A stretch of 64,000 nt of DNA from Epinephelus fuscoguttatus (Eukaryota; Chordata; Actinopteri; Perciformes; Serranidae). Below, in pieces: positions 51,025 to 63,631 of the stretch; positions within the stretch are counted from its first letter, which is position 1, and every line of letters starts with the position of its first letter. The notes below the pieces were generated by a model that did not search any database, had not been told where the DNA came from, and saw only the letters and a list, made by a program, of their open reading frames with translations. The stretch covers positions 18,072,513 through 18,136,512 of the forward strand of contig NC_064758.1 in assembly GCF_011397635.1 (NCBI RefSeq), read 5' to 3'. The translations under genes and the position numbers were made by a program.

Positions 51025-52178
51025 TTAACTCCTGACTCTGTACCTTTCATTCAGACTTTATTGCTGCTGTCTGCAGAGTTATGTGTGATTTGAAAAACAC
51101 ACCCTTCATTTAATCTTTTTAATTTAATGGATCTGTGGTTGAGCCTGACAAGATGGAGGCGTCGGGAAGGAATCAGGCTCCTCAAATGTCTGAGTGGGCT
51201 TCGCACCACGGCCTTTGACCTCATCCCGTGAGGAGACAGCTCAGTTATCAAAGACGCAACAGCCGCCGGGAGGAAGAGGAGGACGGGCCGGAGAATGATG
51301 ATTGCGCTTCCTTTGATTGTTGGGGTAGCTCAGGGACTGCACTTAGGGCCAAAAGAAAATACTTTCGGTGAAATCTATTCTGATGCTAAATTGATTGATT
51401 CAGATTACACACGTAGCATTATAGGTCGCTAATGTGTCCTGTGAATAAAATGTAGAAGTACATCAATGGATTAAAGCTGGAAAACACACAGCTTTGTGTG
51501 TAGTGGTGCTATCCCTGTAAAAGACAAGAAAGCAAAATACTTTTTTTCCCCCAGGATACCAACAGAGAAAAACAAAACAGTCAGCGGGCAAGGAAGTGAT
51601 TGAGGAAGTGGCAAGGATTAAAGTGATTTAAACCCTGTGACATCTGATTTCATGGTGACAGCTTCAATGAATGGCAAAGACTCGAGCATGAAAAGAGTGA
51701 TTCTCTGCCCAGGATGCAGCACTGGAGGCAGCTTCCCTACCCGTGATTTCAGGCCTCAGTGTGAACGGAAGGTCTGCAGGCCCAGCAGGAGGCCTTCCGC
51801 AGCCCTGTGAAGTTGATCTCCAGTTCATTAAGAGTTGAAATGAGTGAGGATGAAGGAAGGGAGAAAGACTTCTCGCTTCATTAGAAAGAAGCTGTACGTG
51901 GGCAAGTGATTTGACTTTTTTCCATGTTATGTTGCCCCTCAGATTCAACTCTCTGAGTAAAAAAAAATTTGTTGGCACTAACACAAGGTTGCTCATCAGG
52001 ACACACTGAGTGTTCTTCATTTTAGGTAAACAGATGTTACGTAAAGACACTGTCAATATTTGCTTGTCTTCCCAGCGATCACAACTTGTTCTCTGGTCAA
52101 AGTCTTTTTGAATCACCACATGACAAACAGGGTCACCTTTCAGGCGGGCAACGGAAAATGGTCAAGTTTGGCAATATT

Positions 52179-52205
52179 GTGTGTGTGTGTGTGTGTGTGT
52201 GTGTG
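52179..52205. repeat. (GT)n microsatellite
   Basis: Thirteen uninterrupted GT units. Similar tracts occur at 57114-57153 (GT) and 59034-59058 (imperfect AC). Confidence 0.9.
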
Positions 52206-54138
52206 CACGTCATGACTCTATTGTGCAGAGTAGCAGGGGGGAGAAACGACAAGGCCATCTGTGTTTTCACGGCCTACAGATTTCCTCAGAAAACCATGAT
52301 ATGATGTCTCTTAGTCTGCTTTTCCCCACAACATAGCGCAGAGTCCTGAGGCATGACAAAGTCAATCTTCCTTTTTTCCTTTTCTCACTCCCACCCTCCT
52401 CCTTTTCCTTCACTTACCTTACTTACTCCCGCTCCATCATTTCCTGTTGAGTCATCGACACAGCTAGACTGCTTCGTGTTTTACAGTTTACTGCTCCCCT
52501 CCTTGCTTTCCTCCTCCACTTCCTTGTTCATAGATTCCTGTCTTGTAAGGCAAAATAAGGCAGTGTGACATTATAGTGGCCCTCGAGCATATACGATTGC
52601 ATCCAAGCCTGAGAAAAGTAAAAGCAGACGTAGGAGTCTTTTCCTGGCAACATGACTGATTTGTACAGTAAATGACTCGCAAGATCAAAGGATTATCAGC
52701 CAAAAAATTCCCCATATCACTCGCCACAACATGTCTGTATCATTATTGGAAAAAATAAAAAATTCAAGCAAAAAGTGAAATGAAATATATTGTGAGAAAA
52801 AAATGAATTAAGGTACAAAATAAAGCCTAAAATAAATCTTAACAAACCATTTCCGAGAATATTGACCACTGAGTTGTACTACTTCTTTGGAAAATATTTC
52901 TATATCGCCACTGGCTATTTGCAGCCGTATCCTATTAAAAGTGGGAGGAAGTGATGCTGTGGTGAGGTAAGGAGCTGCGTAAACGTAGGCAGAGAGTGCC
53001 TGTGTCTGAGGGAGGGTTGAGGGCAGGGCTCTGAGAAACGAAAGGGCTCTGTGGTAGACTGGTTGACTCATTCAAAAATGCAGCTGCTGACTCAGTTTGC
53101 AAACTTGTCTCCAGGAGCACGTCGCCAGTCTCTCTGGCATGCTGTGTGTATGTGTGTGTGAGTGTGTTTCTGCTCTGTACTTATGAGGACCAAACATCTT
53201 CACAGAGACATTATAAGGGGAAATCCTCAAGTATAAACGTTATTGCTGAAAAAGAGAACATTTAGACATAAGTTAACATTGGGTTTCATTCTATAATAAA
53301 CTACATGTTTGTGGTTTGCTCAGAAACCGCTCAAAGAATTACCAAGGAGATTACATCAAATGGAAAATGAAGCTTTGCCCGAAGGAGTGCCTGTGCACAC
53401 CGCTGCTGTAATCCCATCCTGGCAGCCGGTCAAAGTTTTTCTCTGATTCAATCATTTCGTCATTCCTTTAGTTTTCCCTACACACCCTTCTTGTCACAGT
53501 AGTCTTATAACTGTGTCAGTCCAACCATCAACACAACGTGATCCATCTGGGAGTATGGACTCTGCACACACTCCAGAATTAGTCATCCTGGATGTGTTGC
53601 AATGTCCAAGAATAATGTGCTGTTGTTGACATTGTGTTCAGAGGGTAATTAAGAAGGACACCTCCCTCCATGATGGAATGTGATTTCCTGATAAAACTGT
53701 AGTGCTGTTTTACCTGAGTGAGATGCAATGTGAGTCATAGAAGGCTGAATGTACAGTAATTAATAGTAACAGTAATTACTTATTCAGCTTTACTTACTTG
53801 TTTTAATTTTATTACAATAAAGCTGATGGTTTTACAAAAAACAAAAACAAACAAACAAAAAAAAACATGATGATGGCAAAAACGAGCCGCAGTTGCTTCT
53901 AGAAAGATAGCTGCAGGTACCCGCAGGCATCAGGCAGCAAGTTTAGACCTGCAATACAATACCAAAATGGGCCACAACAGCTGAATCTCATAAGAAGTAA
54001 TGTAAAAGAGGAACACCCCTTAATTCCAACATTATTTCCATGACCTAGGAAAGTATCTGTGAACATGAGCTGCTCTCTCTCAAACCCAGAAACCCGAGAG
54101 GCCCAAACTCGTGATGTCATAAGGTATCAGGTCTGGAG

Positions 54139-54341
54139 CTGCTCCATAGACAATGAATGGGAGACTGATTTTATGGACCCACAGAATATTTATTTTCCTA
54201 TTTATACCAAAATGAGCTTGATTCTATCGTAGTGTTCCTAGTTCTGAAACAGAAAATATACCCATATACTCAGAACGTTCCCCTGGGTGCTCCCAGTGTC
54301 ATCTAGAACATCATTCCCAATTCATTGTCTATGGAACAGTT
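54139..54341. mobile_element. Foldback with CTCCATAGACAATGAATGGG arms
   Basis: The arm at 54139-54165 and its inverted copy at 54311-54341 (AATTCATTGTCTATGGAACAG) are separated by about 145 bp. Weaker complementarity continues outward (GATGTCATA against TATGACATC). Likely a MITE. Confidence 0.55.
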
Positions 54342-54609
54342 CCATACTTTAAACTCTATGACATCAAAAATTTAAGTTTTACCACTAATATGGTAATATT
54401 TTGGACTGTCTTAGACCATAGGTATAATGTGTATGACTATTGAAAATGGGCGTAGCTCCTCTTTAATTCTTCCAATATTGTCTATTGTAACAAATTCAGG
54501 GCATCGTTGACAAAACTTTACATGCTTTCACTTAACAGAAACACCTAACTAACTACCCTGCCTTCCCAGAGTGAACTTTAGAAATGATAGTCATCGGCAC
54601 AAAGTCATA

Positions 54610-54895
54610 AGCAGTCTGCTGGAGTCTATTCCTGTTGACATTGGGCAAGAAGCAAGGCACACCATGGACAGGTTGCCAGACTGTCACAGAGCTGACACAT
54701 AGAGACAGACAACCATTCACACTCACATTCACACCTTCTCACCAGTTAATCTTCATGTCTTTGTAGGAAGGAAGCCGGAGAACCCGGAGAAAACCCACCC
54801 AGACACAGAAAAGTCACGCCAGTAGGTTCAAACCCAGAGCACTCTTGCTGTAAGGTGACGGTGCTAACCACTGCATCACCTTGCCGCCTGGAGAC
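54610..54895 (-). mobile_element. Reverse copy of the (GAAT)n SINE-like repeat
   Basis: Reading the minus strand gives GGTTAGCACCGTCACC, GGGTTTGAACCTACTGG, GGTGTGAATGTGAGTGTG, TGTCTCTATGTGTCAGC and CAACCTGTCCATGGTGTG, in the same order as 22439-22738. This copy keeps more of the tRNA-like head. Confidence 0.7.
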
Positions 54896-55592
54896 AATAA
54901 TATTTTGATTGACCAACTGACATCCACTCTACAAGCGCCATTTGTTAGCACATTCTACAGCAGTGTGCCTGACATTGCTAACAACAACTAGCTTGGAATA
55001 AAATATAAACTAGCTGTTTTACAGTACCTGCCCCTAACTAAATAAAAGTTGCTAGGTAAAGCTAAGACCAAAAGCTAGGGGTTAATTTAATATGGTAGAT
55101 TGAATATGCTAATGCTAGCTTGGCTAAAGTTAGCCAAGCTAATGCTACGCTAGTTTGGTAACATCATTGTTTACCATTTTAACACTAAATTAAATATTTA
55201 ACCTAAGTAGCAATATAATATTGAAAGAAGGATATTATTTTAACTAATGCAGCATTATTTATTTGTGACTAACAACCAATGTCAATGTTGGCTAGGCTAA
55301 TCACCTAACTTAGCTAAACTAGATTAGTGTTGTACTGTCACCGTGTTGACTCAAGGCAGACCATAAGATATTTCAACACGAGTCCAACACATGTAACAAT
55401 TAAACCATGTATCTTGAGGGGTTCATTTCACATAGTAAGTGAAGAATACTAAACCAACTGTAAAGTATCTCTCACACCAATGACAGAAAATGCCTCCTTT
55501 TCTAGGCCTATGTCCCAAATCAAATATGTAATTACTTAAACAGTAATGTGAGTTACAATAAGGATAATACTTATAGCATATTTTCATTGCAG

Positions 55593-56238
55593 TTGAAGAC
55601 GACCTGAACAACTGCAGAGACAAGTTTGAATATATTGACAAAACCCAACAGCTCATCCTCAGAGATGAGTAAGTGACATCCTTTATCTACCAGTTCTTGC
55701 CAGCTCGCCGGACATTTTACAGAGATTCAAGTTTTGAGTCCATTAAACACCACCATGTTTAAATTCAGTGGGTTTAGTCACAGGTTAAACAGTTAATCAG
55801 AGCACCATATTTAGGGTAAGGCATGTTGTAGGCCAAACTAACACCCAATCTGGAAGTATCTATCTATTATTCAATGTTTGGCTAAGACATAACTTGTCAC
55901 ATTCTCTGTAAGTTTCCTGTGTTTTGTCCAAACATATCATGTGTCTGTGTGTCTGTCAGATGAGAGATCCAGAGGCTCCAGGATGAACATGAAGACATTT
56001 TACACAGTCTCAGAGTCTCTCATAGTCATGTTAACTGGACTAACTTGGAGTGATGCTAGTGTTGTTCAAGTCCTTACTGCCATGATGGCCTGTGAAGACT
56101 GAATAGATGAGGAACGAGAGGCTGAAAATCACAAAGTTGACCTTTCTTACCTGCTTTGTTTTTAGATTTTGAAATGGGAGAGGAAGTTGGCAGAACAGAG
56201 GACTGATGGGGGAACCACACACCACCATATGAAATCTG
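55593..56238 (+). pseudogene. Coiled-coil-like exons interrupted by an in-frame TGA
   Basis: Three exon-like blocks have good splice signals. 55593-55668 (acceptor TTGCAG, donor GAGTAAGT) encodes EDDLNNCRDKFEYIDKTQQL and LILRDE. 55960 to about 56030 continues in frame as stop (TGA 55961-55963) and then EIQRLQDEHEDILHSLRVS. 56166-56238 encodes ILKWERKLAEQRTDGG before donor GTAAGA. The heptad-rich, charged composition is that of a coiled-coil protein, perhaps of the ciliary docking-complex type, but I do not recognise it. The TGA could be a decayed CGA. Alternatively my exon 2 boundary is wrong and the gene is alive. Confidence 0.35.
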
Positions 56239-57112
56239 GTAAGAGCAACTCACTAAAAAACACCTGCATGATAGAAAACAAACAAGCTGTTCCCATAAAG
56301 TGTGGTACTTTGTCAAAGGTTGCTATGCCAAAGCTGCTTGGCAGTGTTTCTTGCTTTTTCCTGTTTGTTCTGCACAGTCCTTGGCAGCCTTTTACACACG
56401 GGCATCAGATATGCCCCATCATTGTTGCTGTGATATTCCATTGCATTTTAAGATTTTCTAGTCCTTAATCACACTCTGTAACACAGCAGACTGCTGTCAC
56501 TCGGTGTTTAAACCTTATGTGTTCACTTCTAATCAAATGCACTAGTGACACCTTGTGTTTAAAAGATGTTACTGCTTGACTAACAAATGCCGGACTTACA
56601 AAAAGCTTCTTTTTCTATAATTGTTTATCCCGAAAGCACTTTACATTTTTTAATTGAAGTATACAATTAATGGCTAATATTTTACATTACAATAGTCCTG
56701 CAGTATAGCCCAATTAAATATATTTCTGTGGTTTCAGTCCTGCTGAGCTTTTTTGGCACATGGTAATGAATTTTCTTTGTCTAAATATTTTTAATCAAAA
56801 TGCCATTTTAAACAATACATGTCTTTAGTGTGTAATTTGTGATGTACGCCCCTTATAGTGAGGCACAGTCAATTGGAGTCTAAAGAATCAGAAATGGAAG
56901 ATTTTTAAGGTGCTTTTAAAAAGATCCTTACAGAGAAGAGGAACAAGAGACCTGGACCACCTCGTTGGAAACTTTCCATTAAACATTACTGACTGTTGTG
57001 ATATATTTCCATTAGTGGAGGAGAGGAACTTGACCTTACAGGAAATGTCAGCAATCAGGACAATGAAGCAAAGACCATTGGAAAGCAAACTTCTCAAGTT
57101 GGTGTTTTCTGG

Positions 57113-57113
<1 letters not shown>

Positions 57114-57153
<40 letters not shown>
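57114..57153. repeat. (GT)n microsatellite
   Basis: Uninterrupted GT/TG tract of about 40 bp. Confidence 0.95.
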
Positions 57154-57154
<1 letters not shown>

Positions 57155-58891
57155 AGGGAAAGGGAGAGAGATGAAGAAAAAAATGAACATTATTGCCCTT
57201 GTAGGCTGTCTTCCATTATGTCCTCTTAGACTGAAAGCTTTGCAATGAGAGGTTGCAATCTTTGTGAATGAGGAGCAGCAGCAGGAGCATCAGGCAACTC
57301 GGATAAAAGTTTCCATCAAGCAAGAAGCAACCAAGCAAAACATGGCAGTTTAACAATATCGTGTTCGGTCTTTGGAAAAGCTCCCTAAATCAGCTCAGAG
57401 AAGGTACAGCACTAGGCACCCCTGCATAACATTATCCTTTTGAATATATAGGAAACGTGGCGAACTGTTTGACAGAGTTAACCTAGGAAACCTAAAAGCA
57501 GCAGCATGCAGACTGCAGATCAGATCAGATTGAGCAGATCAGTGTGTTTGCCGGTGAGCAAGTAAAAACATTACTTTTAATTTGATTTGTTCCTTTTTTC
57601 TTAAATGTGGAATTACTTCAACTGGGATAGAGTGCGTGTACAGAAGCAAAAGTGCTTGTGTGTGGCAATTAATTTAAATCTGCTCTGTGTTGGGTAGCAA
57701 GTGCAGATGTAGTCTTAAAAGCAGAGCCATCAAACAAAAATAGAGCACCATCAGCTACGGTAGCCTATACATGAACTATAGACGAGTAGTAAATATGACA
57801 TGGTAGACGGTGAAAGTTTTATCTACAAACGGAAGATAGAATAAATGTAATAACATCAGTCTTGAAGAAATAATGTGATTTCTTTATACCTTATCTCACG
57901 ACTACTTTTCCTAAGTGCTGAATCACTGCTTTGAATCAGCTGACAGCTCTATGATCTGTAACCTGATGGGGCCCAGGAGGAAATAAAAGAGTACCTGAAA
58001 AAGGTGGAGAACAGATTCTATGACCTTCTTGCTGTGCGGACCTATGTTCAATTAAAAAAAAAAAAACCCCCACCACAGCCAGTGGGTGTGTTGACATGAA
58101 ATGCTTTGTCAGCAGAGAGTTGAAATACTGTCACAACCAATGCTTTTTACTGATACATCAATGTTAAAGCTCTTATCCAGTAGCTTATTTTATCAGGTTT
58201 ATTATATGCCCTAGCAGACATGACAGAAAAGAGGTTTTCTATTATTTATTCTTCAGATTCAGAGCAAAAACAGGACAGACTGACCTGATGTTTACAGTCA
58301 ATGCTGCTCCTTAGAGCTGCCATGAGCAGCTGCACACTGAGCCACCAGAAACAAGTCAGTGCTGAGCATTTCAGTTTTCTGAAAGATACATTATACTGTA
58401 TGATTTTTACATGATGTTAAGATTAATGTAATATGATGTAAAGCTTCAATGTAGTAGTCTCTCAACAGGAAATAACAGTGTGAGAGCTAATGGCATGTTT
58501 ATGTTTATTGTATATTAGAGTGCATTTCTTCACAGCTAGTGGTACCTATAAATTCAATACATTTATTTTCAATATTTTAAGTATTGTCTCCATAGCTCAG
58601 TAGTGTTTTTTACTTACTACTGTATTTCAAGAAGCTGTTCAGAGTGACAGCAAAAACAAGCAACAAAACTTGAAGCATTCATGAATATCCTGAGATGTAT
58701 TCTACACGCTGACACAGATGGGAAAGAATTTTGTGTTTGTTGAATGACATTTAGAGCAAACAATGATTCAAAAACAATTTCAATTTTCAGGTTTTTAGTA
58801 GAAATTATGCGGATGATTACATGATCTAGTTTACTGGTTTAAGTGTTTGATTTTTCGAGTACAGTCATTTTACAGTCATTTTTTCAGTCTT
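57154..58891. other. Intergenic DNA and probable 3' UTR of the oxidoreductase gene
   Basis: AT-rich sequence without recognised repeats or exons. AATAAA hexamers on the minus strand at 58562-58567 and 58504-58509 lie 325-390 bases after the oxidoreductase stop and are its likely poly(A) signals. Confidence 0.45.
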
Positions 58892-61800
58892 CTAGCTCTG
58901 GCCAATGTCGCCACAGTACACCACCCTGCTCTCCAGCCGCGACCGCTCAGCTTCAAACACCAGCAAATGGCTCTGCAGTGTCTCCTCAGGACCTGAGCGG
59001 ATCAGGGACGGATCGTTGTTCTGCATTCACAAAAACACACACACACATACACACACACGGCTAATCAACCATCACAATCAGTGTTTCCAAATCTAGATAT
59101 AAATTTAGTTTTAGTGCCTACTCCACATGTACAAGAATGCAAATTAAGTGAATATTCTTTATCTGTCCTAAATTTGGCCAAACAACTGCAAGGACAGGTC
59201 AGCTGTCACTATAAGGTGAACTGTTCACACACAGCAACAACCAAATGAGTTGATTCTGGAGTGGGCAGAGGAGGAAAAGAAATCAGAAAACCATACATTG
59301 ACAAAACACATGTAAAAATATTATGTAGAAGCTCTCACCGCCACAGCAGAAATAAAAGCATCCATAAAATGGTAGTCTGCTCCACCATGTCCATGAATGC
59401 CAAAGTGCCCAGGGGCGTCGCTGGGTGGCGTGTGCGTTGTGGATCTTTGGGTCAAAAAGTCAAACACACGTATTTCATGGCTGTCATATGACAGCTCCCC
59501 CTGCAAGGACACAGTTCATTATATAGCCAGTATTTAACAGATGCATCAGCTCTTAAAGGCTACATTACAGTGAACTATGTTTGAGCTGAGTTGAATCAGT
59601 AATTCATTTCTCCAACGGATATCATATCTACACACTTGTTATAGGCTTGCTTGTTATAGCAGTATGTTCATGCTCATGATTTTGGAATGGCATCCCTTAT
59701 AATTGCATATGGGCATAACAATAGGGTGTCTGTATACTTTTGGGCATACGTGGTCAACCCTACTGTGAGTTTTCTGTCATCACCTCTTTCTTGTAACATT
59801 TGTAACATTTCTTTGTCTTTGTCTTAGCCTTGTCTTCCTTCCAGTCCTACCTTGCTGCCATAGATGGTTGTTTTTCGGTTGCAAATCTCCTCAGTGAAAG
59901 CCACCATGGAAAAGGCTGCTGTCAGACCCCCTTCAAACTCCATGTTAACAACCTGGGCAAACAGAACAGATAAGCTGTAGGGAAACACTGGAGAATCAGC
60001 AGCGGTCTGGACATATTAGCTGAAATGATCAGACTCTGTAGTTTATTTTGACCGTATCCTTGATACATACCACCAAGGATGCATGTAAGCTTTACTGAAG
60101 GAATAACAAAAGTTGATGGGCTGGAGAGGGATAGTACAGTATGTTGTGACATGGATATTAATGAGACAGTAGTTCACCCCCAAACAAACAAACCTCTTAC
60201 CTGCAGTGCTCTTTATTAGTCTAGACTGTTTCGGTGTGAGTTGCTGAGAGTTGGAGATATCGGCCATAGAGATGTCTGCCTTCTCTCCAATATAACAGAA
60301 CTAGATGGCACTCAGCTTGTGGTGCTCAAAGCACCAAATATACATTTGAAAAATTTGCAGCAATGTCTCTTTCCAGAAATCAACACTCATCAACTCACAC
60401 CATAACAATTTGGAGTAAAAGGTAGCACTACAGGTAAGAGGAAAATACAAAATAGTTATCTTTGATTTTGAGGTGAACTGTCGGTTTACGTGTGTTATCA
60501 AGCTGGTGTTTTCTAACCTGGTTACTGCAGACGTCATTGTCACACTCGTAGACACAGCAGCCATATGGTCCAGTCTTCAGGGCCTCAGTTACTGACTCGA
60601 TGTCTGGGTCCGAGCTCTGGCAAACGACTGATACAGGCCAGCCAGTGTGACCCTAGCACACATACAGCACATATGAAATCATGTACAGCAAGTAAAGTAT
60701 TCATGTTCACAGAATCCATAATTGGTGAAACTATTATGTTGAAATATTAACCTGTTTTACTCTATCCAGGTAGATTTTGCGTGCTGAGTAGGGACAGTCT
60801 TTTTCTATTGAACAATCCAGACAGCGATCTCCAGCACCTGTTGGCTGACAAAAAACGAGCAACGTCACTTTTATATTCATGCTTAGTATTTCTTTTTGCA
60901 AAAATGCAGAGAACTTTGATGGATGTAATACATCTTAATGACACAAAAATATAACTCAACAATGTTGAAAAGGATTAAAGTGCTGTAATGTTATGTGCTG
61001 TTTCTCAAAAAATTTATAGATCTACAATAAAAACAAAAAGGAAAATATAATCACATTGATTATATATTATTGATTGATTGTTTGTTTCATATCTGCAGCA
61101 ACTACTTGTTTCCTCTGTGATAGTCATGATTTCTTTGTATTAGGCCTCATACGGTGAAGAGTTCACAGACCTTGTGTTTTTTTCCGAAGTGGCTTACAGA
61201 TCCAAATGATGACACTTTCAAACACCTGCCGAGTACAAAGTTAATGATTCATCTCAGGTAAAACAGAACGACCTCACAGAAAACAACCTCGCCCACGTGA
61301 AAACAGAGACTGTGGTCCAACAAATGTGTTAAGTGTATATACTTCTGAACATCAGCTGAGCTGTTGGATGATATTAAGAGCAGAGTTTTACCTGCGTGCT
61401 CCAGCCCAGTGATTTATTAGGTCAATGTCGTGGCACGATTTAGCCAAAAGAGAAAACGAGCTCTCTGCTTCATTCCTCCAGTTCCCTCGAACATATGAGT
61501 GAGCAAAGTGATAAAACCCAACCTGCAACAAGAGGTTGACAAGACAAGTCAGTAATCTGTTTCAGTAATGCCTTGAATTTAAACTAGAATTAATGCCCCA
61601 CGGTTGTATGCCTCTGCACACTAGTGATGTCTGTGAAAACAGGGATGCTTCACACACATCCTCCCCCCAGCAGCACAGAAGATCTATACAATCAGCAGAT
61701 GGTGGGCACCCAAGATAAGTGTCACCAATTCAGTATTTGATCAAATGTCTCCCCCTCCGTTCCTGAGATATGACGTTGAATAATGGCCAGAAAAGTGTTT

Positions 61801-63528
61801 TTGCACAACGTTACGATGTCACAGTGAAGCTGGTGTTTGACCTTTTGGATGTAAAATGTCATCACTTCATTATTATATCCTACTAGACACTTGTGTGAAG
61901 TTTGTCATAATTAGCAGATGAATTCTTGAGTTGTGGTTTCTTGAGCTTTGACCTTTGACCAACCACAAAATTTGAATCACTTCATTCTTCAGTCCAAGTG
62001 GACGTTCGTGTCAAATTTACAAAATTCCCTCTTGATGTTCTTGAGATATCACGTTCACATGAATGAGACAGATGCAAGGTCACACTGGCCTTTGACCCTT
62101 GACAACTAAAATCTATTCAATTCATCTTCGAGTCCAACTGAACATTTGTGCCAAATTTGAAGAAATTCTCAAGGCATTCTTGAGGTATCATGTTCACAAG
62201 GAAGGGACGAAAACAAAAAACATAATGCCTCCAGCCACGGCTACTGCCGGTGTAGAAGCATAAAAAAGTGTTAAAAGCAGGAATACTGTTACTGATGGAT
62301 GTGTGAGTTTAATGAGGAGCCCTGAGGGTTTGCAGCATTACTGTCTTTATCTCTATTCTGTTGACATTTTTACCGGCTCAAAGTGCTGAATGTGCATCAC
62401 GTCACCTATGACTCCAGCATCTATCAGCTCCTAGAAAAGAGAAGAAAAAGAAAAGGGGATAATCCTTGTTTGGACTTTGTGATTTTCTTCACCAGTCTGG
62501 GTGATATAAAGTTTCTGTGTTCAGAAATCTAAACAATCAAACTATACTTTGCTCTCCTTGATAATTATCTGAATAAAACTTATATAATCAGGTACTCATA
62601 TAGATGTCTTTAAACCCAAAACTGTGACTCATGCCTGGTAAAGAAAACTGTCAAGTGTTTTCATAAAGTGTGACAGAAAATGTTCACCTTAATCATGTGG
62701 ATGAGAGGATCATACCGGAGAACATGGCCCACTGATAGTATCACTCCACTCTGAGTGCAAGCCTCCACAATCGCCTTGCAGTCTTCAGCAGTTGTCTTCA
62801 GTCATGTGAGGACATTGGTGCACAAATGCAAGAGATGATTTTGTTTTTGTTCCGAAACTGACACAAAAAAGCATCTTTTGTCCGAAGTCTGAAATGTGCT
62901 TTAAAGAAATACAATGTGAAATGTGATGAAAAAATGTAGTATTATGTGAGCATGATTTTTTTTTTTTTTTTGGAAAGGATAATTTGTAATAAAAATACAG
63001 AATTACACACTAACATTAAAAAACAATCTGTAGGATGATAACCCATATTACGAGTCTATGTTGAGATAATTTATGTTTATTAACAAAGCACTCACAGCCA
63101 TTGGTTTCTCCAGCAGAATATGGTAGCCTTTCTTTGCAAAGGCCACTGCAGGTTCCTGAGGAACAGAAACTAGTTTAAGAGAATGACAAGAAAAGGACTA
63201 TGACAAAGTTAAATAATTCAGACTGATAATGAGGTGTGTTCACAGAGCTAAACAGTAAATGTATATAAATATCTATAGTGTTTACCTTATGAAGGAGGTC
63301 TGGAGTACAAATTAACACTGCATCTGCAAACTTCACTCTTTCGATGACACTGGGCCAGTCTAGTTTGAAAAAAAAGCACATTTAGTATGCAAATATTAAC
63401 AGATATAAACATTTCAATGCATTTTTTTCCTTTTGATGTTCACCTTCAAATATGTTTTCATCTACAATGTTGTGCTCTCGTTGAAGTTTAGTGCGAGCAA
63501 ATTTCCTTGGATCAGCTACTCCAACAAT
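58892..63528 (-). CDS. Gfo/Idh/MocA family oxidoreductase with Cys-rich insert, 12 exons, 5' end outside window
   Basis: A predicted NAD(P)-dependent sugar or inositol-type dehydrogenase, similar in layout to bacterial StrI/YteT proteins. Exons (minus): 63444-63528, 63286-63359, 63096-63155, 62688-62795, 62374-62430, 61392-61522, 61171-61225, 60752-60844, 60518-60652, 59851-59952, 59339-59500, 58892-59020. All phases close: 396 residues plus stop. Motifs in order: IVGVADP (Rossmann strand), [12 protein letters not shown], the [11 protein letters not shown] catalytic Lys loop, [49 protein letters not shown] (His/Asp of the active site), [20 protein letters not shown] (Cys-rich insert), [14 protein letters not shown], and [12 protein letters not shown] near the end. 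The GxGxxG nucleotide-binding exon must lie beyond 64000. Substrate unknown. From memory this family is present in fish and absent as a single-copy orthologue in human. Confidence 0.9.
60162..60484. mobile_element. TTAA-type foldback MITE, AGGGACAGTTCACC family, copy 3
   Basis: TTAA at 60158-60161, then GAGACAGTAGTTCACCCCCAA; the right end reads GAGGTGAACTGTCGGTTTAC, with TTAA decayed to TTAC. Subterminal CTCTTACCTGCAGTGCT and AGCACTACAGGTAAGAG pair. It is internally shortened compared with copies 1 and 2. It ends only 33 bases from the exon donor at 60517. Confidence 0.7.
61600..62265. repeat. Dispersed repeat with internal tandem 'CCAAATTTGAAGAAATTC' units
   Basis: Phrases recur inside it: GTCCAAGTGGACGTTCGTG and GTCCAACTGAACATTTGTG; TTGAGATATCACGTTCACA and TTGAGGTATCATGTTCACA; TGACCTTTGACC and TGACCCTTGACA. 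A unit of about 130-140 bp seems to be repeated in degenerate form. It occupies the intron between oxidoreductase exons 61392-61522 and 62374-62430. Confidence 0.65.
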
Positions 63529-63631
63529 CTAATGGGAAAGATGAGTTGAAGAAAGGCGCATAACAAGTGTTCTGTTAGAAAATAAATAGAAAAAATTAGG
63601 TTTTATATTTTTATTTTGATCATTTACTTAA

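Larger units (their letters stand above)
47093..55592. other. Gene-poor stretch with repeats
   Basis: No exon with family support was found in 8.5 kb. It contains a GACTTGA-rich repeat (48240-48975), a TTAA MITE (50255-51024), a GT microsatellite, a foldback (54139-54341), a reverse SINE (54610-54895) and a 24-bp palindrome at 55117-55140. Open frames of 130-150 codons near 48862-49350 and 51664-52119 have no recognisable domain or splice context. Confidence 0.5.

Noticed and set aside
51664-52119. 151-codon minus-strand open frame
   Set aside because: No motif, no splice signals of note, no homologue that I recognise.
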